Shown one piece after another: positions 54,142 to 62,523 of a stretch of DNA of 64,000 nucleotides. The translations under genes and the position numbers were made by a program. Positions within the stretch are counted from its first letter, which is position 1, and each line of letters starts with the position of its first letter. The notes under the pieces were generated by a model. It was not told where the DNA came from and made no database searches. It saw only the letters and a list, made by a program, of their open reading frames with translations. Source of the DNA: Salinivirgaceae bacterium (lineage in GTDB: Bacteria > Bacteroidota > Bacteroidia > Bacteroidales > SZUA-534); NCBI GenBank assembly GCA_024405635.1, contig JAKSOL010000001.1:1-64000 (forward strand). The letters are read 5' to 3'.

Positions 54142-55437
54142 ATGAGCGAAACATTCAAACCTACTGAGTATAAATTAGTTAACGTGGCCGATGGTCGCGA
54201 ATTAGAAGATACAGGCTGGACATTAGCCGATCCACAATCGGAAAAACCTTCGTTGGTTAGAGCCGTTTATGCAAACAAAAAGTTTGAGCCACGTGAAGAT
54301 CTTGACGGTTTTTATCGTTATGCCAATTGGTTGCCAATAAAACGTACTCTTAGCAACTCGCATGCTCCTGTTACTTTTAAGAGCGAAGGCTTAGCTAAAT
54401 ATTTAGGCTTGAATAACTTGTATATCACATTTTCGGGTTATTTTCCAAAACGAGGAGCTTTGCTCGAAACATGCTCATTTAAAGAAACTGAAGCTTATTC
54501 GGTTTGTGCGCGTTTGCCAAAAGACAACAACAAAATTCTAGTTGTAGCATCGGCAGGAAACACAGCCCGCGCTTTTGCCAAAGTTTGTTCCGACAACAAC
54601 ATTCCATTATTGCTTTCGGTTCCAGAAGACAACATGTCGGCACTTTGGTTCAAAAAACCACTCAACGATTGTGTTAAGATAATAGCAGCGCCAAAGGGCT
54701 CTGATTATTTTGATGCTATAGCGCTAGGCGATGCGGCTTGCAAGTCGCCAATGTTTATGGCTGAGGGCGGTGCAAAAAATATAGCTCGTCGCGACGGAAT
54801 GGGAACAACTTTGTTGTCGGCTGTTGAAAAAATTGGTCGTATTCCTGATGCATATTTCCAAGCCGTAGGTTCAGGTACAGGCGCAATTGCTGCTTGGGAA
54901 AACAGCCTACGTTTAATAGAAGATGGTCGATTTGGAAGCAAAAAGATGAAACTATTTCCATCACAAAACGATCCATTTACCATTATGTACGATTCGTGGA
55001 AACTAAATCAACGTCAATTGGTTGATTTGTCGCCAGAGGATGCTCGCTCACAAGCAGCAATAATTCACGCAAAAGTATTGTCAAACCGCAAACCTCCATA
55101 TTCGTTGGCCGGTGGTTTGTTTGATGCAATTAAAGATGCTGGTGGCGATATGTATAAAATTAGCAATTCCGAAATTGAAAAATGGCAAGCAATCTTCAAA
55201 AAAGAAGAAGGAATTGACATTTATTCGGCCGCAGCAGTAGCCACAGCAAGTTTGCAGCATGCTATTGAAGACAAAGCAATTAGTGCCGACGATGTGGTTA
55301 TGCTAAACATTACAGGTGGCGGCGAAGAATTAGCAAAATCAGAAGGCAATGTTATTTATGCAAAACCACATTTGGTTCTAGATCCATCGTTGCCAGAAAG
55401 CGAAATAATACAAAAAGTTGAAGCTCTTTTTAAATAG
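54142..55437 (+). CDS. Cysteate synthase/threonine synthase-like PLP enzyme
   Basis: 431 residues of the fold-type II PLP family. The PLP lysine is probably in TCSFKETEAYS (about 112-122), and VASAGNTARAFAKV and GSGTGAIAAWE bind phosphate. The opening FKPTEYKLVNVADGRELED and IARRDGMGT fit the threonine synthase-like group known as cysteate synthase, which joins O-phosphoserine and sulfite. Such genes in Bacteroidota may feed sulfonolipids, but the partner genes are not in this window. Threonine synthase itself is possible, though the usual threonine synthase PLP-lysine context is replaced. An operator-like promoter precedes it. Confidence 0.75.
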   Translation: MSETFKPTEYKLVNVADGRELEDTGWTLADPQSEKPSLVRAVYANKKFEPREDLDGFYRYANWLPIKRTLSNSHAPVTFKSEGLAKYLGLNNLYITFSGYFPKRGALLETCSFKETEAYSVCARLPKDNNKILVVASAGNTARAFAKVCSDNNIPLLLSVPEDNMSALWFKKPLNDCVKIIAAPKGSDYFDAIALGDAACKSPMFMAEGGAKNIARRDGMGTTLLSAVEKIGRIPDAYFQAVGSGTGAIAAWENSLRLIEDGRFGSKKMKLFPSQNDPFTIMYDSWKLNQRQLVDLSPEDARSQAAIIHAKVLSNRKPPYSLAGGLFDAIKDAGGDMYKISNSEIEKWQAIFKKEEGIDIYSAAAVATASLQHAIEDKAISADDVVMLNITGGGEELAKSEGNVIYAKPHLVLDPSLPESEIIQKVEALFK

Positions 55438-55457
55438 TAGATAATCAATGTTTTGAT

Positions 55458-55489
55458 AAAAAGCCGTGCCTTAAAGCGCGGCTTTTTTT
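55458..55489 (+). terminator. Terminator after the cysteate synthase-like gene
   Basis: AAAAGCCGTGC and GCGCGGCTTTTT form a stem with one wobble pair, followed by a T-tract. Confidence 0.9.
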
Positions 55490-55654
55490 GTTTTGTTATG
55501 GTTTAAAAAAGATTTGAAATTTTAATTAGAACCGATTGCCCATCAAGCCTAATTTTTTTTTGATAAAGTTGACTTCCTAAAAAAGCCAAGGTCCTTTATA
55601 TGATGCGGTTTAGATGGTAATTTTAGGTTGTTGATTCTGTTTGATAAAAAAAGA

Positions 55655-55668
55655 CGTTAACGTTAACG
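55655..55668 (+). promoter_or_regulatory. 14-bp perfect palindrome in the oxidoreductase promoter
   Basis: CGTTAACGTTAACG equals its own reverse complement. It ends 18 bases before the -7 box at 55687, exactly where a -33 box should be, and the central CG resembles LacI-type operators. It is probably an operator or activator site for the oxidoreductase gene. Confidence 0.6.
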
Positions 55669-55686
55669 AATGGCGCAATAGCTTTT

Positions 55687-55694
55687 TATATTTG
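55687..55694 (+). promoter_or_regulatory. -7 box TATATTTG of the oxidoreductase gene
   Basis: TATATTTG is an exact TAnnTTTG match. It lies 94 bases before the ATG at 55789, leaving a leader of about 90 bases. No -33 TTTG is present; the palindrome takes its place. Confidence 0.55.
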
Positions 55695-55788
55695 CGAATT
55701 AGCATACACATTTTATGTGGTATGATTTTTGAGAAAGATAAGAGATAAAACGAAACATCTAATAGTTTGAATTTTAAATATTTATAAA

Positions 55789-58700
55789 ATGGCAAAAGAG
55801 AAAAAATTCATCACATGTGATGGAAACCAAGCCGCAGCTCATGTGGCCTACATGTTCTCCGAGGTTGCAGCCATCTACCCAATTACTCCGTCATCAACCA
55901 TGGCAGAGTATGTTGACGAGTGGGCAGCACAAGGACGCAAGAATATTTTTGGTGAAACAGTGTTAGTGCAAGAAATGCAAAGCGAGGGTGGAGCAGCAGG
56001 AGCTGTTCACGGTTCATTGCAAGCAGGAGCTCTAACAACCACTTTCACAGCATCGCAAGGTTTGTTGCTGATGATTCCAAATATGTACAAAATTGCAGGT
56101 GAATTTTTGCCAAGCGTGTTCCATGTTTCAGCACGTACATTGGCTTCTCACTCGCTATGTATTTTTGGTGACCATCAAGACGTTATGGCTTGCCGTCAAA
56201 CCGGTTTTGCAATGTTGGCTGAGGGTTCAGTACAAGAGGTTATGGACCTTGCAGGTGTTGCTCACCTTTCAACCATCAAAAGCCGTGTGCCTTTCTTGAA
56301 CTTCTTTGATGGTTTCCGTACTTCACACGAGATTCAAAAGATTGAAATGCTTGAGAACGATGACCTAGCTGGTCTTATCGATCAAAAAGCATTGGCTGAA
56401 TTCCGTAGCCGTGCTCTTACTCCTGAGCATCCAGTTGCTCGTGGTATGGCAGAAAACCCTGATACATTCTTTACACATCGTGAGAGCTGCAACCCATATT
56501 ACGAAGCAGTTCCTGCAATTGTTGAGGAATACATGAACAAAGTGAGCGAAATAACAGGTCGTTCATATCATTTGTTCGATTATTATGGTGCTGCTGATGC
56601 AGAGCGTGTGATTGTAGCAATGGGTTCGGTAACCGAGTGCATTCGCGAAACAATTGACTATCTTGCTGCAAAAGGTGAGAAAGTTGGTTTGGTTGCAGTT
56701 CACTTGTATCGCCCATTCTCAGTTAAACACTTGTTGGCTGCAGTTCCAAAATCGTGCAAAGTTCTTACTGTACTTGACCGCACTAAAGAACCAGGAGCAA
56801 ATGGCGAACCATTATTGCTTGACGTTAAAGACGCATTTTATGGCGTTGAGGGCGCTCCAGTAATTGTTGGAGGTCGTTATGGTTTGGGTTCAAACGATAC
56901 CACACCTGCTCAAATTATTGCTGTTTACAAAAACATGGCTCTACCAACACCAAAAGATCACTTTACCGTTGGTATTGTTGACGATGTTACATTTACTAGC
57001 CTTCCAAAAGAAGAGGAAGTTGCAGTTGGTGGACAAGGCATGTTTGAGGGTAAATTCTATGGCTTGGGTGCTGATGGTACTGTTGGTGCAAACAAAAACT
57101 CAATCAAGATTATTGGTGAAACAACTGATAAACGTTGCCAAGCTTACTTCTCATACGACTCTAAAAAATCGGGAGGTTTCACTTGCTCGCACTTGCGTTT
57201 TGGCGACAGCCCAATCCGTTCAACATACTTGGTAAACACACCAAACTTTGTTGCATGCCACGTGCAAGCTTACTTGCACATGTACGACGTGACCAAAGGT
57301 TTGCAAAAGAATGGTTCGTTCTTGTTGAACACCATTTGGGACGGCGAAGAATTGGCAAATAACTTGCCAAACAAAGTGAAAGCTTACTTTGCTAAAAACA
57401 ACATTAAAGTTTACTATATCAACGCAACCAAAATTGCACAAGAGATTGGTCTAGGTAACCGTACCAACACTATTCTTCAATCGGCATTCTTCCGCATTAC
57501 TGGTGTTATTCCAGTTGAGAAAGCAGTTGAGGAGATGAAACACTTTATTGTAAAATCGTACGGCAAAAAAGGCGAAGACGTTGTAAACAAAAACTATGCA
57601 GCTGTTGACCGAGGTGGCGAGTACAAAGAGTTGGCAGTTGATCCAGCTTGGGCAAACTTGGCCGAGGACAAAAAAGCAGCAAACAACGATCCTGATTTCA
57701 TCAACAACGTAGTTCGTGTAATCAACGCACAAGATGGCGATACACTTCCAACTTCGGCATTTAAAGGCATTGAGGATGGTACATGGCCACAAGGTACTGC
57801 AGCATACGAAAAACGTGGTGTATCGGCATTCGTTCCACAATGGAATGCTGCAGATTGTACAGAGTGTAACCGTTGCGCATTTGTTTGTCCTCACGCTTGC
57901 ATCCGCCCATTGGTAATGGATGCTGAAGAGGCTAAAGGCATTAAAGGTGAGGTTCGCGAAATGAAAGCTCCAGCTACAATGAAGGGCATGATGTTCCGTA
58001 TGCAAGTTGGTGTAATGGACTGCTTGGGTTGCGGCAACTGTATTGATGTTTGCTTGGGCAACAACGAGGAGAAAGGCAAAAATGCTCTTAAAATGGTTCC
58101 ATTTGATCCAGAATCAGAGTCAGCTAAAGTTGAGGCTGCTAACTGGGAGTATGGCGTTAAGAACGTTACCAGCAAACAAGATTTGGTTGACATTACCGCA
58201 AACGCTAAAAACTCACAATTTGCACAACCATTGTTTGAGTTCTCGGGTGCATGCTCTGGTTGCGGTGAAACACCATACGTTAAACTTGTAAGCCAATTGT
58301 TTGGCGACCGCCAAATGGTTGCAAATGCTACAGGTTGCTCGTCAATCTATTCAGGTTCAATTCCTTCAACTCCTTACACAACCAACGCTAAAGGTCAAGG
58401 TCCAGCTTGGGCAAACTCATTGTTTGAGGACTTCTGCGAGTTTGGTCTTGGTATGGATTTGGCAAACGAGAAGATGCGCAAACGCATCGAGTCTTTGTTG
58501 AACAAAATGATTGAAAGCGACAAATCGTCAGAGGGTTACAAAGAGGCAGCAAAAGAGTGGATTGCAAACAAAGATACCGCGTCAGGTAGCCGCGCTGCAG
58601 CTGAAAAGTTGATTCCATTTATTAAAGAGAGTGCTGCAGCTGGTTGCCCAGTTTGCAAACAACTTGACGAAATGAGCCACTTCCTTGTAAAACGTTCGCA

Positions 58701-59349
58701 ATGGATTATTGGTGGTGACGGTGCTTCATACGATATCGGTTACGGAGGTCTTGACCATGTTATTGCATCTGGTCGCGACGTAAATATCTTGGTTCTTGAT
58801 ACCGAGGTTTACTCAAACACCGGTGGCCAATCGTCAAAAGCAACACCTCTTGGTGCTATTGCAAAATTTGCTGCATCGGGTAAACGTGTTCGCAAAAAAG
58901 ACCTTGGTATGATTGCTACAACTTATGGTTATGTTTATGTAGCTCAAGTTGCAATGGGCGCTGACCAAGCACAAACACTTAAAGCTTTGAAAGAGGCTGA
59001 AGCTTATCCAGGTCCTTCAATCGTTATTGCATACGCTCCATGTATCAACCACGGTTTGAAGAAAGGTATGGGTCACGCACAAGCTGAGGAAGCTGCAGCT
59101 GTAAAATGCGGTTACTGGCACTTGTGGCGCTTCAACCCAGCACTTGAGGCTGAAGGTAAAAACCCATTCACTCTTGACTCAAAAGAGCCAGATTGGAGCG
59201 GATTCCAAACATTCCTTGAGGGTGAGGTTCGCTTTGCATCAGTTAAGAAACAATTCCCAACTGAGGCAGCTGAACTTTACGCAGCATGCGAGGAAATGGC
59301 TAAAAAACGCTATCAATCGTACATTCGCATGACCAAGATGGAATACTAA
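55789..59349 (+). CDS. nifJ: Pyruvate:ferredoxin (flavodoxin) oxidoreductase, single chain
   Basis: 1186 residues, the normal length of the homodimeric enzyme. Domain I opens with ITCDGNQAAAHVAYMFSEV and YPITPSS. Two [4Fe-4S] ferredoxin motifs are at about 690-755: CTECNRCAFVCPHAC and CLGCGNCIDVC. A third cluster near the TPP domain starts with CSGCGE; GDGASYDIGYGGLDHV and EVYSNTGGQSS bind thiamine diphosphate and Mg. It oxidises pyruvate to acetyl-CoA and CO2 with ferredoxin reduction, a core, oxygen-sensitive enzyme of anaerobes. Codons here are strongly biased compared with its neighbours, as expected for a highly expressed gene. Confidence 0.97.
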   Translation: MAKEKKFITCDGNQAAAHVAYMFSEVAAIYPITPSSTMAEYVDEWAAQGRKNIFGETVLVQEMQSEGGAAGAVHGSLQAGALTTTFTASQGLLLMIPNMYKIAGEFLPSVFHVSARTLASHSLCIFGDHQDVMACRQTGFAMLAEGSVQEVMDLAGVAHLSTIKSRVPFLNFFDGFRTSHEIQKIEMLENDDLAGLIDQKALAEFRSRALTPEHPVARGMAENPDTFFTHRESCNPYYEAVPAIVEEYMNKVSEITGRSYHLFDYYGAADAERVIVAMGSVTECIRETIDYLAAKGEKVGLVAVHLYRPFSVKHLLAAVPKSCKVLTVLDRTKEPGANGEPLLLDVKDAFYGVEGAPVIVGGRYGLGSNDTTPAQIIAVYKNMALPTPKDHFTVGIVDDVTFTSLPKEEEVAVGGQGMFEGKFYGLGADGTVGANKNSIKIIGETTDKRCQAYFSYDSKKSGGFTCSHLRFGDSPIRSTYLVNTPNFVACHVQAYLHMYDVTKGLQKNGSFLLNTIWDGEELANNLPNKVKAYFAKNNIKVYYINATKIAQEIGLGNRTNTILQSAFFRITGVIPVEKAVEEMKHFIVKSYGKKGEDVVNKNYAAVDRGGEYKELAVDPAWANLAEDKKAANNDPDFINNVVRVINAQDGDTLPTSAFKGIEDGTWPQGTAAYEKRGVSAFVPQWNAADCTECNRCAFVCPHACIRPLVMDAEEAKGIKGEVREMKAPATMKGMMFRMQVGVMDCLGCGNCIDVCLGNNEEKGKNALKMVPFDPESESAKVEAANWEYGVKNVTSKQDLVDITANAKNSQFAQPLFEFSGACSGCGETPYVKLVSQLFGDRQMVANATGCSSIYSGSIPSTPYTTNAKGQGPAWANSLFEDFCEFGLGMDLANEKMRKRIESLLNKMIESDKSSEGYKEAAKEWIANKDTASGSRAAAEKLIPFIKESAAAGCPVCKQLDEMSHFLVKRSQWIIGGDGASYDIGYGGLDHVIASGRDVNILVLDTEVYSNTGGQSSKATPLGAIAKFAASGKRVRKKDLGMIATTYGYVYVAQVAMGADQAQTLKALKEAEAYPGPSIVIAYAPCINHGLKKGMGHAQAEEAAAVKCGYWHLWRFNPALEAEGKNPFTLDSKEPDWSGFQTFLEGEVRFASVKKQFPTEAAELYAACEEMAKKRYQSYIRMTKMEY

Positions 59350-59371
59350 TCCATCTTTGCCATAAAAATTG

Positions 59372-59406
59372 AACCGCCCTTGTGCCATTAGGTGCAAGGG
59401 CGGTTT
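59372..59406 (+). terminator. Strong terminator after the oxidoreductase gene
   Basis: ACCGCCCTTG and CAAGGGCGGT form a long stem, extended by CC/GG around the ATTA loop, and a T-run follows. Confidence 0.93.
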
Positions 59407-60105
59407 TTTAATGAAAATTGTAATATGGGCTAATTATTAAAAAGACATTATAGTATTTAATGCACATTTTAAAGTACGAGAGTGCTTGTTGTTTTTTTTA
59501 GATCATAGGATGTAATGCATGCCGTGATTGTGGTATATAATTTCATGAATATATTTTGGTTATGGCGTCAGATTCATTGAGTTTTTCAATTTCTTTTTGT
59601 CTTCATATAATATTATCATTTGCGTCAACTTGCAAAATGTACAGAAAATGCAAAAGTTAATTTTGTCAAATTTGTAGCACAGAAACGTATTCTTTGCCAA
59701 AAAAATCGTTTATTTGCCATAACACACACGCTGAGGGCTCCAAACAATAGAGTGCGGGCGTGTATGTGAACATATACAAGACTGGCGTTTATTTTCGCCT
59801 TGTCAGTTGACTATTCGAAACTACCACTTTTGAATTTACAGCCAATGACATGGTAAGAGGTAGATGCCACGGGGTGGTATATTCACTCCGTAGTGTGCTG
59901 TGAGCAATGCTCATAGTACACTTATGGGGTCATATATATCCAACAGCGTGGGTGTCTCTCTTTCTGTCTAGCTGTAAAGGCTGTGGTAGGCCTCGGATAG
60001 TGGACAGACGGAGTAAGACTTCCACGTTTTTGTTTTGTATATGGGGAGAATAGTACATATAGGAAACTAGTCATCGGGAGTCTGACTATAGGAAAGGCAC
60101 AAAGC
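59407..60105 (+). other. 700-bp gene-free stretch with an inverted repeat at 59892-59922
   Basis: No supported gene is present on either strand. AGTGTGCTGTGAGC and GCTCATAGTACACT (59892-59905 and 59909-59922) form an imperfect 14-bp hairpin with a tiny loop; two mismatches become G·U pairs in RNA on the plus strand. AGGAAAGG at 60089-60096 is a plausible ribosome binding site for the next gene. Base usage changes here relative to the oxidoreductase. Confidence 0.45.
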
Positions 60106-61566
60106 ATGTCTAACATTATAGCAAATAACCCATATCGATTCCTTGGTATATATTCCAATTCATCCATCAAGGATCGTGTCGCCAATGCAAATAAAATAAA
60201 GGCATACTCTAAAGTTGGCAAAAACATAGAATTCCCTTCGGATTTAAACCACATGCTTCCTGCCGTCCATCGTGATATGGACGAATTAGAAAAAGCATCT
60301 GCCAGTTTGAATATGCCAATAGACCAGCTTAAGAATGCCTTTTTCTGGTTTGTTAATGCCACATCGATGGATGGCATTGCATTGGGACATTTGCAATCTG
60401 GTGATACAGATAAAGCTATTGACATCTTCGGCAAAAAGGAAACCTTCTCATCTCTTCTTAATCTAGCCGTAATTGCTTCTATACAAGGTGACAAAAAAAG
60501 GTACGTTACAAATCTTATTAAGATTATCCATGACGAAACATACCGCACAGGCCTCATCTGTGCCGTTTGTGGAGATACATTTCATATTGATGAAGATGAA
60601 TTAATCCATCTTTTCATAGACGAACTGGCGAAAGTTGCCAATGCATCCGAGCTGCCATCATTGTTCGAAAATCCACATTCAACAAGTGAAGACAAAAACT
60701 ATGTCGCAAAGCTATCCATTGGTGAACCTATCTCTGCAATAAACAATGCTATTGCGACAGCAAAAGACGCGAACAACGATGCAGAATCCCAGTTTAATGC
60801 AGGATTACTACTCATGACTTCAACAAAGAAGCATCTTGATGTAGTTAAATCCACATTGGGGACTGACGACTTGCAATATCAAATGCTGGCAGACAAGTTG
60901 GCACAGACCATCCTTCAATGCGGCATCAACTATTACAACAAAACAGACGAAGATGACTACATCTCCATTGATAAAGCATACAAATTGCAGCACTATGCAG
61001 AAACTGTTGCTGTCGGTTCGATGCTAAAAAGCAGATGCAAAGAGAATGTGGATATTCTAAATAAGAAAAAGAAAGATTTACCTCCCAAGGAAGTAGCTTC
61101 TGAAGTTAAATACATAACCAACGAGTTAGTCAAATTCTGTAAGTTGCCTGACAAAATATGTCATGCCAAGGATTTGCTTAACAACACAAAGCCTCATCTA
61201 CAAAGCATGAAGGCTAAATTAGGAACATACAACGATTACTACTTAAAAATATCTACAGGCATCGTCAGCAAGGCACTTCAAAATATTATTGAGGAAGTTA
61301 ATGCCGTGCAAAATCTAGACTACTTAGCCATACCAGAAGTCTTTAAATCAGCATGGGAAGCCACTTTGTTAATGGATAAATTTGATATGGAAAGTGACTT
61401 CAAGTCTAGTCGCTATAACATGAATCGCACCACACTAAAAAAAATGTGCGATGAACTAGGCATAAAAACAAGCACTAGCATTTTCAACAACAGTGACGAA
61501 AACTGGGGGTGTTGGATAGTCGCAGCAATCGTTTTTATAATCATCTGTATCTCACAATGTCATTAA
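60106..61566 (+). CDS. J-like protein with C-terminal membrane anchor
   Basis: 486 residues. The N-terminus NPYRFLGIYSNSSIKDRVA resembles the first helices of a J-domain, but no HPD tripeptide is found; the loop after helix II reads FPSDLN. The middle is helical and TPR-like, with little else recognisable (paired cysteines CAVCG near 148). The last 20 residues form a hydrophobic tail helix with a short end, so the protein is likely tail-anchored with the bulk in the cytoplasm. The next gene starts after 4 bases and an Hsp70 follows, which supports a J-cochaperone role, as inference. A strong ribosome binding site AGGAAAGG precedes the ATG. Confidence 0.75.
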   Translation: MSNIIANNPYRFLGIYSNSSIKDRVANANKIKAYSKVGKNIEFPSDLNHMLPAVHRDMDELEKASASLNMPIDQLKNAFFWFVNATSMDGIALGHLQSGDTDKAIDIFGKKETFSSLLNLAVIASIQGDKKRYVTNLIKIIHDETYRTGLICAVCGDTFHIDEDELIHLFIDELAKVANASELPSLFENPHSTSEDKNYVAKLSIGEPISAINNAIATAKDANNDAESQFNAGLLLMTSTKKHLDVVKSTLGTDDLQYQMLADKLAQTILQCGINYYNKTDEDDYISIDKAYKLQHYAETVAVGSMLKSRCKENVDILNKKKKDLPPKEVASEVKYITNELVKFCKLPDKICHAKDLLNNTKPHLQSMKAKLGTYNDYYLKISTGIVSKALQNIIEEVNAVQNLDYLAIPEVFKSAWEATLLMDKFDMESDFKSSRYNMNRTTLKKMCDELGIKTSTSIFNNSDENWGCWIVAAIVFIIICISQCH

Positions 61567-61570
61567 AAAT

Positions 61571-62518
61571 ATGAAAGTACTAAAACATCTAATCATTATC
61601 GGAATGTGCGTTACACCTGCACTTGTTTACGCACAAATCGACAGCACTGCTTTCGATAAGCAGCAGATAATAACTATTGAACAGAAATTAAACGTTCAAC
61701 AAGAAAGGTTGTCAGAATTGGACAAAATGATTAATGAGAAAGCTTCTATAAGCCAAATTAATTCTGTTCAAGCGAACTTGACAAACCTCAAATCGGCTAT
61801 AGAAGAGCAAAAAGTTTCTGTTGAGAACCTTATGTCTATGATTGAGCAGAATAAGCAAAATATTAAGAAAACTGCTGATCAACTTGGCGTTGAAATTGAC
61901 AAAACAAAAGTTTCTCTCAACGCAAAAGCCAACAACGACGATTTGCAAAACAAATCAATCATAGGCTTTATATTACTGACTTTGCTTGCTGTTATCCTTG
62001 CAGTTATCGCGTTCGTATTTGGCAAACGCATAAGCAAGAGTCATACAGATGTTGACGAGCTAAAACAGAAAGCAGAAAAAATCAATGAAGACATCCTCAA
62101 CAAGTTCTCTGTTGAAATGAACGAAATGCAGAAGATTTCTGCATCGCTTAGTGCACTATCCGACGTGCAGAAGTCTAACGGCAATGCAGAACAAGACCAC
62201 TCGCTCATCAAGACACTTGCCGACCGCATTACATTTATGGAAATGACACTCTATAAAATGGACAAAGACGTAAGGGGCTACAAGCAATTGTCTAAATCTA
62301 TAGCACAGATGAAAGATAATTTGCTGGCTAATGGCTACGAGCTTGTAGATATGTTAGGTAAAGAGTATAATGAAGGAATGAGGGCAACTGCTAATTTTAT
62401 TGATGACGATTCAATAGAACTAGGCAAACAAATCATCACAGCAATCATCAAGCCTCAGATCAACTACAAAGGTGTAATGATACAAGCAGCACAAATAACA
62501 GTAAGTCAAAACAACTAA
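61571..62518 (+). CDS. Membrane protein with coiled coils on both sides
   Basis: 315 residues. A signal-like N-terminus (residues 1-21, ending VYAQ) is followed by a periplasmic coiled coil (about 30-125), a membrane helix (129-150) and a cytoplasmic coiled coil (about 158-260). If the signal is cleaved, the long coil is periplasmic and the tail cytoplasmic. No known domain is recognised. It is the middle gene of a tight trio with the J-like and Hsp70 genes (gaps of 4 and 5 bases), so it may transmit an envelope signal to, or dock, the chaperone. Confidence 0.75.
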   Translation: MKVLKHLIIIGMCVTPALVYAQIDSTAFDKQQIITIEQKLNVQQERLSELDKMINEKASISQINSVQANLTNLKSAIEEQKVSVENLMSMIEQNKQNIKKTADQLGVEIDKTKVSLNAKANNDDLQNKSIIGFILLTLLAVILAVIAFVFGKRISKSHTDVDELKQKAEKINEDILNKFSVEMNEMQKISASLSALSDVQKSNGNAEQDHSLIKTLADRITFMEMTLYKMDKDVRGYKQLSKSIAQMKDNLLANGYELVDMLGKEYNEGMRATANFIDDDSIELGKQIITAIIKPQINYKGVMIQAAQITVSQNN

Positions 62519-62523
62519 ATACA

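Noticed and set aside
54142..55437. Plain threonine synthase annotation
   Set aside because: The start of the protein and the PLP-lysine context fit the cysteate synthase-like group better, so the narrower name was kept as likely but not certain.
59922..60557. 211-residue minus-strand protein
   Set aside because: It overlaps the J-like gene antisense, shows no domain, and the plus-strand frame has a better start and operon context.
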